Positions 56,630 through 64,000 of a stretch of 64,000 nt of DNA are shown here, in pieces. Location: positions 166,879 to 230,878 of the forward strand of contig JAJFLU010000043.1 in assembly GCA_021772515.1 (NCBI GenBank), read 5' to 3'. Source of the DNA: Opitutales bacterium (GTDB lineage: Bacteria > Verrucomicrobiota > Verrucomicrobiia > Opitutales > UBA2987). The stretch's first letter is position 1; the number at the start of each line of letters is the position of its first letter. The translations under genes and the position numbers were made by a program. Below the pieces are notes generated by a model. It was not told the origin of the DNA. It saw only the letters and a program-made list of their open reading frames with translations, and searched no databases.

Positions 56630-58960
56630 TTAGAATCGAGTGCCGAAAGAAAAATTGAACTGATTGCCGTCGTCTTTATTTATTTCACTTGTGGTAATAG
56701 GGATTCCGAGATCCAGCCTCAGGGGATTGTTGAGCACCATCAGGCGCACGCCGACCCCCCAATTGGAATTGGCATCGGTAAAACTGAAATCGGCAGTGCC
56801 ATTGTTGATAAAGCCCCAGTCGTAGAAAGCAGCCACGCGCAATGGTCCGGCGATTTTGAAAGTATATTCGACACTGAAAAATCCCATAGTGTTCCCTCCC
56901 GCCGGTTCAAACCCGCCTTGGCTATCAGCAATTTGGGGGCCGACTTCCCGGAAATCAAACCCGCGCAGGTCATCGGGGCCTCCGAGGAAAAAGCGATCAA
57001 AAAACGGCACATCCCCATCTCCGGTTTCAACCAGTATGCCAAAACTAGAAATGAAGGAGACGACCTGCTCTCCGAGTTCGAATGTGGGGATATATTTCGC
57101 AGCCCTGATTTGCATGCGCAGGTAGTCAGTATCGCCACCGAGACCTGCGAATTGGGTATTGGCCGCGATACGGCTGCCCTTTGAGGTAAATATGAGGTCG
57201 TTACGGGTATCGCGAATCATGTTAAGACCAATTTTGGAAACCGTCCTTTCTCCCGCCTCTTGCAGAATGAAGGTGGGGGCAAAAGGGCTGACATCGAAAA
57301 TGTCGACAATCTCCCATCGATAGGAGAGCCGTGCCACCCAAAGGCCGATCAAACGTTTCCTTAAAAATACTTCGACGCCTGAACGTTTTTCATTGAAGAC
57401 GGCGCTATTGAAATCGGTTTCAGTGCGAAATAACTCGAACCCAACGGCCAGCCGCTGCTCGAATAGCCAAGGTTCCTCAAAAGCCAGAATGAAGCTATTG
57501 GATCGAGAGCCGATCTGGAATCTTAGGCGAAACTTTTGACCGTCTCCCTGAAAAAATGATTTCCAATTGAACAGGTCGAAGTTGCTCTGGCTGAGTTCCG
57601 CAAAAAATGAACCATTTTCAAGAGAGCTGAATCCTGCCCCGAATTGAAACTGCCCCGTGCGGCCTTCTCTCACAGTGATTTTCAGATTGCGCCTTCCGGG
57701 GATGTTGGTGGCTTCAGGGGTAAGATCTACAGCCTCGAAAAAACGTGTGTTTTCAAGCCGGGCCTTACTGTTCTTCATCCTTACCATGTTGAAAATCTGA
57801 CCGGGTGCCAAGGCGAGTTCTCGCAATATAACCACACTTTTGGTTTTGGTATTTCCCTCGATATTGATCGACTCCAGGTAAACGCGATCCCCTTCGCGGA
57901 TATGGTAGGCAAGGTCAATGCCTCCGGTCTCGATATTGGGTTTACGATCAACGCGAACAAAAGTGTCCAAGTAGCCTACAAGGCCGTAAAAGTCAGTGAG
58001 CGCTTCGCGGTCTTCATCCAGCTTTTCCGGTGAAAATATATCCCCCGTTCTGAGGCGCAGTCCCCGCATGAGCCGCTCCGATAAAAACAGCGTATTCCCG
58101 TCGATGGTGATTTCTCCAACCTTGTACTGTTTGCCTTCGTCGACATTGATGGTTATGGCAATGGTTTTCGATGTCGGGTAGTCCAGAGTTACATCGGAAT
58201 CGGAAATCTTGATATCCAGATAACCTCGTTCCTTATAATAATCGCGAAGCTTATCGAGGTCTTCCTGAAAAGTGACATCGCTAAAACGGCCACTTCCCAC
58301 GAGCCACGAGAATGGCCCCCATTTTTTGGTTTTTACCGTTTTCCCCAGCTTTTTCGATTTGACGGCCTCGTTTCCCACAAAAGCAATCGACTTGATTTTA
58401 AGTTTGGCGCCTTCATCGACGATAAACGTCACCACACCAAATCCGGTCAGCTCATCTCGTTCGATACGGTAGTCAACCTCGACATTCGTATAGCCTTTAT
58501 CGAGATAATAAGTGTAGATCTCATCCCTGTCTTCAGCCACTTGGCGCTCATCCAATATGCCGCTGTTTCTGCTTTTGACTTTATCTTCCAGGCGCGAGGT
58601 CTTTACCTTGCGGTTGCCCACGATCCGAATCTGGGAGACTCGGAACTTGGGTTGAATGAGAAACACAACACGGACTTGGTTGTCATCCATCAGTTCGACC
58701 TTGGCCTCTATAAACTCGAAAAGGCGAGTATTGTAAAGAGAGCGAATCGAGCGGTCCACCAGGTTTTGGTCATAATCCATGCCCTCGCGTATTTGCAGGT
58801 GCACCATCACCGCATCGTCGCTGACATTTTTAACGCCTTTGAATTCGAGTTTGATTTCACCGACCTTGGGTGGGGCCGGGGGCGCACCCTGCCCTAGCAG
58901 ACCGGTTGCGGAAAACACAAGGGCGAGAAAAAAGAAGAGAGAAGGCAGAGGTCGAAACAT
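56630..58960 (-). CDS. bamA: Outer-membrane assembly factor BamA
   Basis: Inserts beta-barrel proteins into the outer membrane. The 776-residue precursor has a signal peptide, five POTRA repeats (about 35-430, e.g. IRIVGNRKVKTSRL, ITIDGNTLFLSERL) and a 16-strand barrel with the lid motif region FFLGGPDDLRGFDFREVGP. It ends in FNFSFGTRF with the C-terminal Phe used as sorting signal. The ATG at 58960 is taken as it lies just past the dnaB stop; the longer frame would run into dnaB. Confidence 0.95.
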   Translation of the reverse strand: MFRPLPSLFFFLALVFSATGLLGQGAPPAPPKVGEIKLEFKGVKNVSDDAVMVHLQIREGMDYDQNLVDRSIRSLYNTRLFEFIEAKVELMDDNQVRVVFLIQPKFRVSQIRIVGNRKVKTSRLEDKVKSRNSGILDERQVAEDRDEIYTYYLDKGYTNVEVDYRIERDELTGFGVVTFIVDEGAKLKIKSIAFVGNEAVKSKKLGKTVKTKKWGPFSWLVGSGRFSDVTFQEDLDKLRDYYKERGYLDIKISDSDVTLDYPTSKTIAITINVDEGKQYKVGEITIDGNTLFLSERLMRGLRLRTGDIFSPEKLDEDREALTDFYGLVGYLDTFVRVDRKPNIETGGIDLAYHIREGDRVYLESINIEGNTKTKSVVILRELALAPGQIFNMVRMKNSKARLENTRFFEAVDLTPEATNIPGRRNLKITVREGRTGQFQFGAGFSSLENGSFFAELSQSNFDLFNWKSFFQGDGQKFRLRFQIGSRSNSFILAFEEPWLFEQRLAVGFELFRTETDFNSAVFNEKRSGVEVFLRKRLIGLWVARLSYRWEIVDIFDVSPFAPTFILQEAGERTVSKIGLNMIRDTRNDLIFTSKGSRIAANTQFAGLGGDTDYLRMQIRAAKYIPTFELGEQVVSFISSFGILVETGDGDVPFFDRFFLGGPDDLRGFDFREVGPQIADSQGGFEPAGGNTMGFFSVEYTFKIAGPLRVAAFYDWGFINNGTADFSFTDANSNWGVGVRLMVLNNPLRLDLGIPITTSEINKDDGNQFNFSFGTRF

Positions 58961-58964
58961 GATG

Positions 58965-60419
58965 TTATCGGGCTGATCGAGTATGGTTTTCAAATCGGGT
59001 CAGCTCAGGTATAAATGTTAGCGGGATATCTCCTACTGGCCCATTACGCTGTTTGGCAATAATTAAATCAACTGTTTGGCCTGAACGCACTTCCTCGGAA
59101 GCCTCATCTTCCCTTTCCGCCCTTCTTGAGAGCAGCAGCACGACATCGGCATCTTGCTCGATCGAGCCGGACTCCCGTAAATCGGAGAGCCGAGGGCGCC
59201 GTTTTTCACGCTCGGATTCACGGTTGAGCTGACTGAGCACGAGCACGGGAACTTTCAATTCTTTGGCCATTGCCTTGATCCCTCGCGAAATTTCCGATAT
59301 TTGCTGCTCGCGGGGGGTGCGGTTGTCAGTTCCGCTGACCAACTGCAAATAATCGATAACGACAAGGCCAAGGTTTTTCACTTTTGCCGCCATTCGACGG
59401 GATTTGGCCCGCAATTCGAGGATGGTCAGGTGGCCGGATTCGTCGATCCACAGAGGCGCTTCTTTGATTTCGTTGGCACAACGGGCCAATTTTTTCATCT
59501 CTTCTTTTCCAGCGAAGCCGTCCTTGATCTTTTGCATGCTGACCTTTGAATAACTGCACAAAAGACGAAATGCGAGTTGCTCAGCGCTCATTTCGAGACT
59601 GAAAAAAAGAGTCGGCACCGGTTGGTTGCCACTGCTGCGGGGCAGTGTAGCCGCCTCGGCCATATTCAGGGCAAGGGAAGTTTTCCCCATCGAGGGTCGG
59701 GCCGCCAATACAATCATTTCCTGGGGGTGGAGGCCAAACGTCATCCGATCAAGATCGATAAACCCGGAGGTGACTCCGGAAATTTCTCCTTTTCCCTGGA
59801 GCAACTTATGCACCAGATTTACGGCCGTATCCATGCTCTCCTTGATCGGACTGGCCGTTTCGGATACCCTCTCCTCACTGATGCGAAAAATAGCCTGTTC
59901 CACATTTTCGAGCAGCTCCTCGGATCTCATGCCGCCCTGGTAGCAAAGGTCTATGCTTTCGGTGGAGGTTTTGATCAGGCGGCGGTAAACACATTTTTCC
60001 TTAACGATTTCCATCCAGTGGCGGGAGTGGGCCGTCGTTTCGATGCGGTTGGTTAATCGAACGATGGCTTGATACCCGCCGATCTCCTCCAACCTGCCCA
60101 TTCCCTGCAGCTCTTCACTCAAAATTATTTCATCTGCCGGAGCCCCTTTTTCATAAAGCTTGCAGAGCGCCTCATAAATTACCTGATGGGCGGGCTTGAA
60201 AAAATAATCGGGCTTTATCTTCGACTCCAGACAATAAGCCATAATTTCCTGACCGCCATCCAGCAGACAACAGCCCAAGAGCCCTTCCTCGGCATCGATA
60301 TTGCAGGGTGCGCTCCGCTCAAGCGGTGGTGGCGGAGGCGAGGGCGAGTCGCCAGCGGTGCCGACCGACCCTCCGGCGGGAAATTGTTGGGCGGACTTTA
60401 TTCCTTGTTGGGCGGGCAT
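58965..60419 (-). CDS. dnaB: Replicative DNA helicase DnaB
   Basis: Hexameric 5'-3' helicase at the replication fork. The 484-residue protein has an unusual Pro-rich N-terminal tail (SPSPPPPPLERSAP), then the DnaB N-domain (PCNIDAEEGLLGCCL) and RecA core with Walker A ARPSMGKTS, Walker B LGLVVIDYLQLV and the DLRESGSIEQDAD arginine-finger region. No intein is present. It follows rplI by 29 nt and precedes bamA by four nt. Confidence 0.96.
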   Translation of the reverse strand: MPAQQGIKSAQQFPAGGSVGTAGDSPSPPPPPLERSAPCNIDAEEGLLGCCLLDGGQEIMAYCLESKIKPDYFFKPAHQVIYEALCKLYEKGAPADEIILSEELQGMGRLEEIGGYQAIVRLTNRIETTAHSRHWMEIVKEKCVYRRLIKTSTESIDLCYQGGMRSEELLENVEQAIFRISEERVSETASPIKESMDTAVNLVHKLLQGKGEISGVTSGFIDLDRMTFGLHPQEMIVLAARPSMGKTSLALNMAEAATLPRSSGNQPVPTLFFSLEMSAEQLAFRLLCSYSKVSMQKIKDGFAGKEEMKKLARCANEIKEAPLWIDESGHLTILELRAKSRRMAAKVKNLGLVVIDYLQLVSGTDNRTPREQQISEISRGIKAMAKELKVPVLVLSQLNRESEREKRRPRLSDLRESGSIEQDADVVLLLSRRAEREDEASEEVRSGQTVDLIIAKQRNGPVGDIPLTFIPELTRFENHTRSAR

Positions 60420-60448
60420 GGCGCCGTCACTCTATGAGAAATTCTGCC

Positions 60449-60922
60449 TCAGGATTCCTCTTCGATGGGGTTTTCGGATACCACATCAAATTCAAAATCG
60501 ACCGAAACCTCGGAATGCAGCTTTATTCGGGTGGTATGCTTTCCGAGAGATTTTACCGGGTTGTAAAGGTGGAATTGCTTGCGTTCCAGTTCGACGCCCT
60601 CCTCCAAAAGACGTTTTTGCAGGTCCATACTCGAAACTGAACCAAAAAGCCGACCACCGGGACCCGTTTTTACCGGGATCGCGATGTGGGCCTTGCCGAT
60701 GCGTTCGGCGATCTCCTGAGCAGCGGCCAATTCATTGGTCAACCGAAGCTCGCGGGCTTTTTGCAGGGCCTCGATTTGCTTTCGGTTAGCCGTGGTTAGA
60801 GGTATGGCCATTTTCCGGGGCAGGAGGTAATTCCGGGCATACCCGGCCTTTACCTTTACCTGTTCACCCTCGTTGCCAAGCCCTTCAATAGGTTCGAGCA
60901 GTAATATGTTTTGCGTAGACAT
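60449..60922 (-). CDS. rplI: Large ribosomal subunit protein bL9
   Basis: A 157-residue 50S protein. The N-terminal domain has LLEPIEGLGNEGEQVKVKAGYARNYLLPRKMA (in part), the classical L9 text, followed by the long connecting helix and the C-terminal RNA-binding domain (KTGPGGRLFGSVSS). It lies between ssb and dnaB. The normal neighbour rpsR (S18) is missing here. Confidence 0.97.
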   Translation of the reverse strand: MSTQNILLLEPIEGLGNEGEQVKVKAGYARNYLLPRKMAIPLTTANRKQIEALQKARELRLTNELAAAQEIAERIGKAHIAIPVKTGPGGRLFGSVSSMDLQKRLLEEGVELERKQFHLYNPVKSLGKHTTRIKLHSEVSVDFEFDVVSENPIEEES

Positions 60923-60973
60923 AAAGTTTTATTCTCCTGAGACGTATTGTGTTTCTGTTTGCTTAAATGAATT

Positions 60974-61453
60974 TTAAAATGGCACATCGTCATCATCAAA
61001 TGAGTCGTCCGGTGGGGCGGGCGTTGGTGACCGGGGGGCGGGCGCTTTTCTGGGTGGTGGAGAGTTTTCTTCGTAGCCTCCGCGAGAACCCCTGCCGCCA
61101 CCGTGGCCCCCTTCCGAATCGCCTCCGCGACTCAAAAACTGAAAATTTTCCAATACCACGTTCAATTTGCTTCTTTTCTCCCCGGTGTTGGACTCCCAGG
61201 TATCAAAACGCAGGCGTCCATCCAGCATAATCGGGTCACCCCGTTTCATATATTGGGATATTAGCTCGGCTTGCTTGCCAAAGGAATCCACATCCACAAA
61301 CGTGGTCTCTTCTACCTTTGACCCATCCTGCTTGGTATATTTTCGGTTGACGGCCAGGCCCAGCTTGCAGATGGAAAGTCCCCCGGGGGTGACTCGATGC
61401 TCGGGATCCCGTGTCAGGTTTCCCATCAAAATTACTTTATTGTAAGAGGCCAT
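60974..61453 (-). CDS. ssb: Single-stranded DNA-binding protein
   Basis: Coats single-stranded DNA. The 159-residue protein has the OB fold (NKVILMGNLTRDPEHRVTPGG, in part, then VDVDSFGKQAELI) and a Gly/Pro-rich disordered linker, ending with the acidic tail DDSFDDDDVPF that recruits partner proteins. It is encoded between rpsF and rplI, as in many bacteria. Confidence 0.97.
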   Translation of the reverse strand: MASYNKVILMGNLTRDPEHRVTPGGLSICKLGLAVNRKYTKQDGSKVEETTFVDVDSFGKQAELISQYMKRGDPIMLDGRLRFDTWESNTGEKRSKLNVVLENFQFLSRGGDSEGGHGGGRGSRGGYEENSPPPRKAPAPRSPTPAPPDDSFDDDDVPF

Positions 61454-61510
61454 GGCTTATTGAATTGGCTGGATTGATTAACGTGTGAATAGAAAATAAA
61501 TGATCCAGAC

Positions 61511-61816
61511 TCAGCTACGACCTTCGACGAAAATCCTCTTAACCGTTTTGTCCAATCGAAGATTTTCTTGTAATTTCGCAACCGAATCCGGCGGACCGTC
61601 AAAGTAAATTTGCAGATAGAAATCTCCGGGATGATCTTTATCCGTAATGCGGACAAAATCCTGGCGGCCCAGATTTTCCACCCGCTCGGCAACCCCGCCA
61701 ACGGCGGAGAGAGCCTCGGTGAGTTTCTCGATTAAAGATTCCACAGGAATTTCCGTTTCCCGGGTATCCAGGATGAAGGAGGCTCTGTATTTACGATTCG
61801 TCTGCGTCGCGGTCAT
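61511..61816 (-). CDS. rpsF: Small ribosomal subunit protein bS6
   Basis: A 101-residue 30S protein with the ferredoxin-like fold: RKYRASFILDTRETE at the start, then VERVENLGRQDFVRI and FYLQIYFDGPPDSVAKLQ. Its start overlaps the end of pth by 26 nt, so the two genes are coupled. S6 normally pairs with S18, whose gene is not in this cluster. Confidence 0.92.
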   Translation of the reverse strand: MTATQTNRKYRASFILDTRETEIPVESLIEKLTEALSAVGGVAERVENLGRQDFVRITDKDHPGDFYLQIYFDGPPDSVAKLQENLRLDKTVKRIFVEGRS

Positions 61817-62396
61817 TTATTTTTTCTCTTTGATTTAATTGATTCATGGCCAGGAGTGGTCCTCTGTCAACAAGGAGCTTCAAGCCACCCACAAATTCGG
61901 GCATTTTTTTACTAACAAAGGATTGTTGGTAATTTGTGAATTTTCCCAACACGAAATCTTTTAAATCCATTTCCGGTGGGATTTTTGGCCCTATGCCAAT
62001 GCGATAGCGAATAAAACCTTCTTCCATTTGGGCCAATATATCTTCCAGCCCATTGTGCCCTCCGGATCCGCCGCCAACCGATATTTTGACACTTCCAAGC
62101 TCAAGCTGCAATTCGTCGTAAACGACCACAAGTTTTTCCACCGGTATCTTAAAATACCGGCATACGGATCTCAGCGAGCTGCCACTATCGTTCATATAAG
62201 TTTCCGGAATCACGAGCAGAAGGGGGTGTTCAGCTATTTTGCATCGGGCCACGCGAGCCTTCCATTGGCTCTCGTCCTTGAAAGTCGCCCCAAGACGCTC
62301 GGCCAATGCTTCCACCACGGCACGGCCGATGTTGTGCCTTGTATGCCGGTAAACCGAACCAGGATTCCCCAATCCCGCTATAACTGATACTGACAT
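61791..62396 (-). CDS. pth: Peptidyl-tRNA hydrolase
   Basis: Releases peptidyl-tRNAs that drop off ribosomes. The 201-residue protein has AGLGNPGSVYRHTRHNIG with the active-site His (TRHNIG), ETYMNDSGSS, VYDELQLELG and GGSGGHNGLEDI, all standard. It is the first gene of the run pth-rpsF-ssb-rplI-dnaB. The 215 nt upstream separate it from rplY. Confidence 0.96.
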   Translation of the reverse strand: MSVSVIAGLGNPGSVYRHTRHNIGRAVVEALAERLGATFKDESQWKARVARCKIAEHPLLLVIPETYMNDSGSSLRSVCRYFKIPVEKLVVVYDELQLELGSVKISVGGGSGGHNGLEDILAQMEEGFIRYRIGIGPKIPPEMDLKDFVLGKFTNYQQSFVSKKMPEFVGGLKLLVDRGPLLAMNQLNQREKINDRDADES

Positions 62397-62436
62397 GAAA
62401 ATATTTCATTTAGGGTGTGTAACACTTCCTTACGGC

Positions 62437-62456
62437 CTATCTGTCTATCTATCTAT
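62437..62456. repeat. CTAT/CTGT tetranucleotide repeat upstream of pth
   Basis: Five tetramers, CTAT CTGT CTAT CTAT CTAT, 41 nt upstream of the pth start. Such a tract could vary in length by slippage and affect the leader, but only five units with one variant make strong instability doubtful. The remaining gap to rplY holds no gene. Confidence 0.5.
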
Positions 62457-62611
62457 AGGTGATTGGAAAATTGATTTCAACAAATAAGACAAAACCCCGC
62501 CTCGATGTGCCAGGAGCGGCTACCTGTTTGCACCTTGCTGTCGGCGACCCAAAAAATTCCTTTAATTCTGACCTGCTACTTTCGATTTGGATTGGGGCTC
62601 TATTAACCGAC

Positions 62612-63250
62612 TCATGATTCTGCTTCAGCTTCCTCCGGTTCACCCTCGGCTGCGATCTCGGTTTCTTCCACCTCCTCCTCGTCGTCGGGTGCCAAGGCAG
62701 GAAGAACACAAGCGATAATCGCCATATCGGAATCATCCGTGAAGGCTACATTTTCAACAGCCGTTAAATCGCTCACACGAATCGAACCCCCTGCGTGAAG
62801 GTCCGTCACATCGACTTCAACAAACCGCGGCAGATCACGAGGAAAACATTTCACACCGATTTCGTGGAGATGGATATCTAGCAATCCAAGCTCGCTTTTT
62901 ACGCCTATGGCCTCCCCTACGACATGGACGCGCACCCGAGCCTGCATCTCCACCCCGGCGGGAATTTCCTTGAAATCGATGTGCTCGAATATGTCCGTAA
63001 TCGGATTTCGCTGATAATCCTGCACGAGTCCCCGAACCTCTTCGCCACTTTCCTCTACCAATTGAATCAAGGAGGTGGAACCCCTTACCTCATTCCAGAG
63101 ATCGAGGAACTCGGTCCGATCCAACGACAGACTCTTGTTGCCCGACCGCCCATAAAGGACGGCAGGAATTTGTCCGGATTTTCGTAAACGACGGGCCGGC
63201 CCACGACCGGTTTGCTCCCGCAAACTCACTTTCAACGTGTAATCTTTCAT
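62612..63250 (-). CDS. rplY: Large ribosomal subunit protein bL25 (TL5/CTC type)
   Basis: Binds 5S rRNA. The 212-residue length indicates the long CTC/TL5 form with an added C-terminal beta domain. Landmarks are REQTGRGPARRLRKSGQIPAVLYG (in part), QDYQRNPITDIFEHIDF, then CFPRDLPRFVEVDVTDLHAG; an acidic tail closes it (EEEVEETEIAAEGE). It precedes pth on the same strand; prs, often the gene before it, is elsewhere. Confidence 0.95.
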   Translation of the reverse strand: MKDYTLKVSLREQTGRGPARRLRKSGQIPAVLYGRSGNKSLSLDRTEFLDLWNEVRGSTSLIQLVEESGEEVRGLVQDYQRNPITDIFEHIDFKEIPAGVEMQARVRVHVVGEAIGVKSELGLLDIHLHEIGVKCFPRDLPRFVEVDVTDLHAGGSIRVSDLTAVENVAFTDDSDMAIIACVLPALAPDDEEEVEETEIAAEGEPEEAEAES

Positions 63251-63577
63251 AAAATCAAATCTTTCTAAATTAGGATACGTGAATAAATACCCGGAATCAA
63301 GCGGCGATATTCATCCCAAATCTCCGAAAAATGCCCAAAATGCTCTGCAAAAACGTCCCTTAAAAAGGATAGAGCAGGAAAATAGCAACAAAAAGTTAAT
63401 AAAATCCCCATAAAGCCGAAAAGAAACCAATTGGCCAAACTTTCATTTAAGGCATTTTCAAGGACAAAATCCCAGCAAAGGATTGACAACCCGCCCGGAA
63501 CCACTCTTTTCATACCAGAACCAAGGGCGCAATAGAGATTCTATTGGTCAAAGATAGAGTAAGAGTAAAAAGATTTA
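63251..63577. other. Intergenic region upstream of rplY, before the tRNA
   Basis: This 327-nt AT-rich stretch must hold the rplY promoter on the minus strand and the tRNA promoter on the plus strand, but no confident -35/-10 pair stands out. One 82-codon minus-strand frame (63265-63513) is open but looks non-coding and has no family match. Confidence 0.4.
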
Positions 63578-63652
63578 TGCTCGGTAGCTCAGCGGTAGAG
63601 CAGGTGGCTGTTAACCACTTTGTCGCAGGTTCGAATCCTGCCCGAGCAGCCA
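63578..63652 (+). tRNA. tRNA-Asn(GUU) with encoded CCA
   Basis: A full cloverleaf can be drawn: acceptor TGCTCGG/CCGAGCA, D stem GCTC/GAGC, anticodon stem GGTGG/CCACT with loop CTGTTAA (anticodon GTT), variable TTGTC, T stem GCAGG/CCTGC with loop TTCGAAT, discriminator G and CCA encoded. The 3' end faces a probable recombinase gene on the opposite strand. Confidence 0.96.
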
Positions 63653-64000
63653 ATTTGATCAAAATGCGAACTAAGTTCGCCGTTTTTGCAAATACCTGAT
63701 AGTAAATCACTTGCAAAAAATGAAATGTTAACCACATACCAAAAAGTTCGCATTTTAGTAAAAAATACGGTTTCGCCATCAGGCAGGCGGTCTTTTTCAG
63801 GATCAAAGTGGTTAACAGAAATCTCCCTGATGAGTAGGCCAAGTAGCTCTTTCTTCTTTTCATAAGGAAGCGCTTCAAAGACCTCCTCCAGACTTAAAAG
63901 TGATTCCGCCACCAGTTTTTCGTCGATAATCACCTGTTCCTTGTGCCCGATATCAATCTTCACTTTCTCGCGTTCTAACTCCAGCAGGTGTTTTTCTTCG
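63589..64000 (-). CDS. C-terminal part of a probable serine site-specific recombinase (5' end outside window)
   Basis: The frame is open to the window edge and begins with a charged coiled coil (EEKHLLELEREKVKI). Then come SLEEVFEALPYEKKKELLGLLIREISVN (in part) and KMRTFWYVVNISFFASDLL, resembling the C-terminal region of large serine recombinases of the resolvase/integrase type, where the coiled coil precedes a final helical segment. The frame then runs antisense through the tRNA-Asn gene (CSGRIRTCD and onward is antisense-tRNA text) and stops inside it. The catalytic domain is not visible, so the family is inferred. Confidence 0.55.
   Translation of the reverse strand, partial: EEKHLLELEREKVKIDIGHKEQVIIDEKLVAESLLSLEEVFEALPYEKKKELLGLLIREISVNHFDPEKDRLPDGETVFFTKMRTFWYVVNISFFASDLLSGICKNGELSSHFDQIGCSGRIRTCDKVVNSHLLYR

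Noticed and set aside
62449..62736. 95-codon minus-strand frame overlapping the rplY 3' end
   Set aside because: Out of phase with rplY and mostly non-coding intergenic text; no start signal of note.
63265..63513. 82-codon minus-strand ORF just upstream of rplY
   Set aside because: No family resemblance, odd composition (Phe/Leu/Trp-rich without a clean membrane layout), and the place where the rplY promoter is expected. A real small gene cannot be fully excluded.
1..64000. CRISPR array, rRNA operon or full insertion sequence
   Set aside because: No regularly spaced repeats, no rRNA text and no transposase gene with terminal repeats were seen on reading through the window.

Overview
The window reads as chromosomal DNA of a Gram-negative bacterium, most likely a member of Verrucomicrobiota (Opitutae-like). 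Pointers are a Minf_1886-family gene, a Verru_Chthon-cassette-A-like secreted protein, a TIGR02597-like protein, a PEP-CTERM protein, an outer-membrane assembly cluster (bamA, skp, lpxD) and a type II secretion operon. The taxonomic call is inferred from family resemblance, not from a marker-gene search. Coding density is high, and most genes lie in long same-strand runs with 1-30 nt spacing or short overlaps.

Layout. 1-4527 (+): 3' part of mutS and a secreted zinc metalloprotease. 4541-10837 (-): a tight five-gene operon that looks like a lysine-degradation module. It encodes a DUF1338 2-oxoadipate dioxygenase/decarboxylase, a saccharopine/lysine-6-dehydrogenase-like enzyme, an aminoadipate-semialdehyde dehydrogenase, an Abhydrolase_10 protein and an acyl-ACP thioesterase-like protein. 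11127-13937 (+): a divergent triple-PAS hybrid histidine kinase with two receivers. 14156-18918 (-): SDR, a divergent DAHP synthase, an RluA-type pseudouridine synthase, a TonB-like protein and Maf. 19155-23995 (-): an accessory, lineage-specific block with an M23 peptidase carrying a Trp-rich tail, a frameshifted fossil of that tail, an unknown secreted protein and a 952-aa Verru_Chthon-A-like protein. 24071-34821 (-): M16 peptidase, Minf_1886, gatCAB, pheST, rplT and rpmI.

35284-49327 (+): DUF3450, a long ExbB and ExbD, followed by a type II secretion operon in the order G-H-I-J-K-L-M-D-C-E-F, closed by a strong terminator. 49506-51179 (-): an AT-rich pair of putative exported proteins behind a good sigma70-like promoter. 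51695-52264 (+): pyrE. 52273-62396 (-): htrA, prs, lpxD, skp, bamA, dnaB, rplI, ssb, rpsF and pth, followed by rplY at 62612-63250. The right edge has tRNA-Asn(GUU) with the C-terminus of a probable serine recombinase running antisense into it, which suggests that an integrated element begins there and continues beyond the window.

The most interesting points are the lysine operon with two unexpected passenger enzymes, the proton-channel module (DUF3450-ExbB-ExbD) fused to the T2SS operon while a TonB-like gene sits alone 18 kb away, the lineage-specific 19-24 kb block with its decayed tail copy, and the recombinase/tRNA junction. No CRISPR array, rRNA gene or complete insertion sequence was seen.
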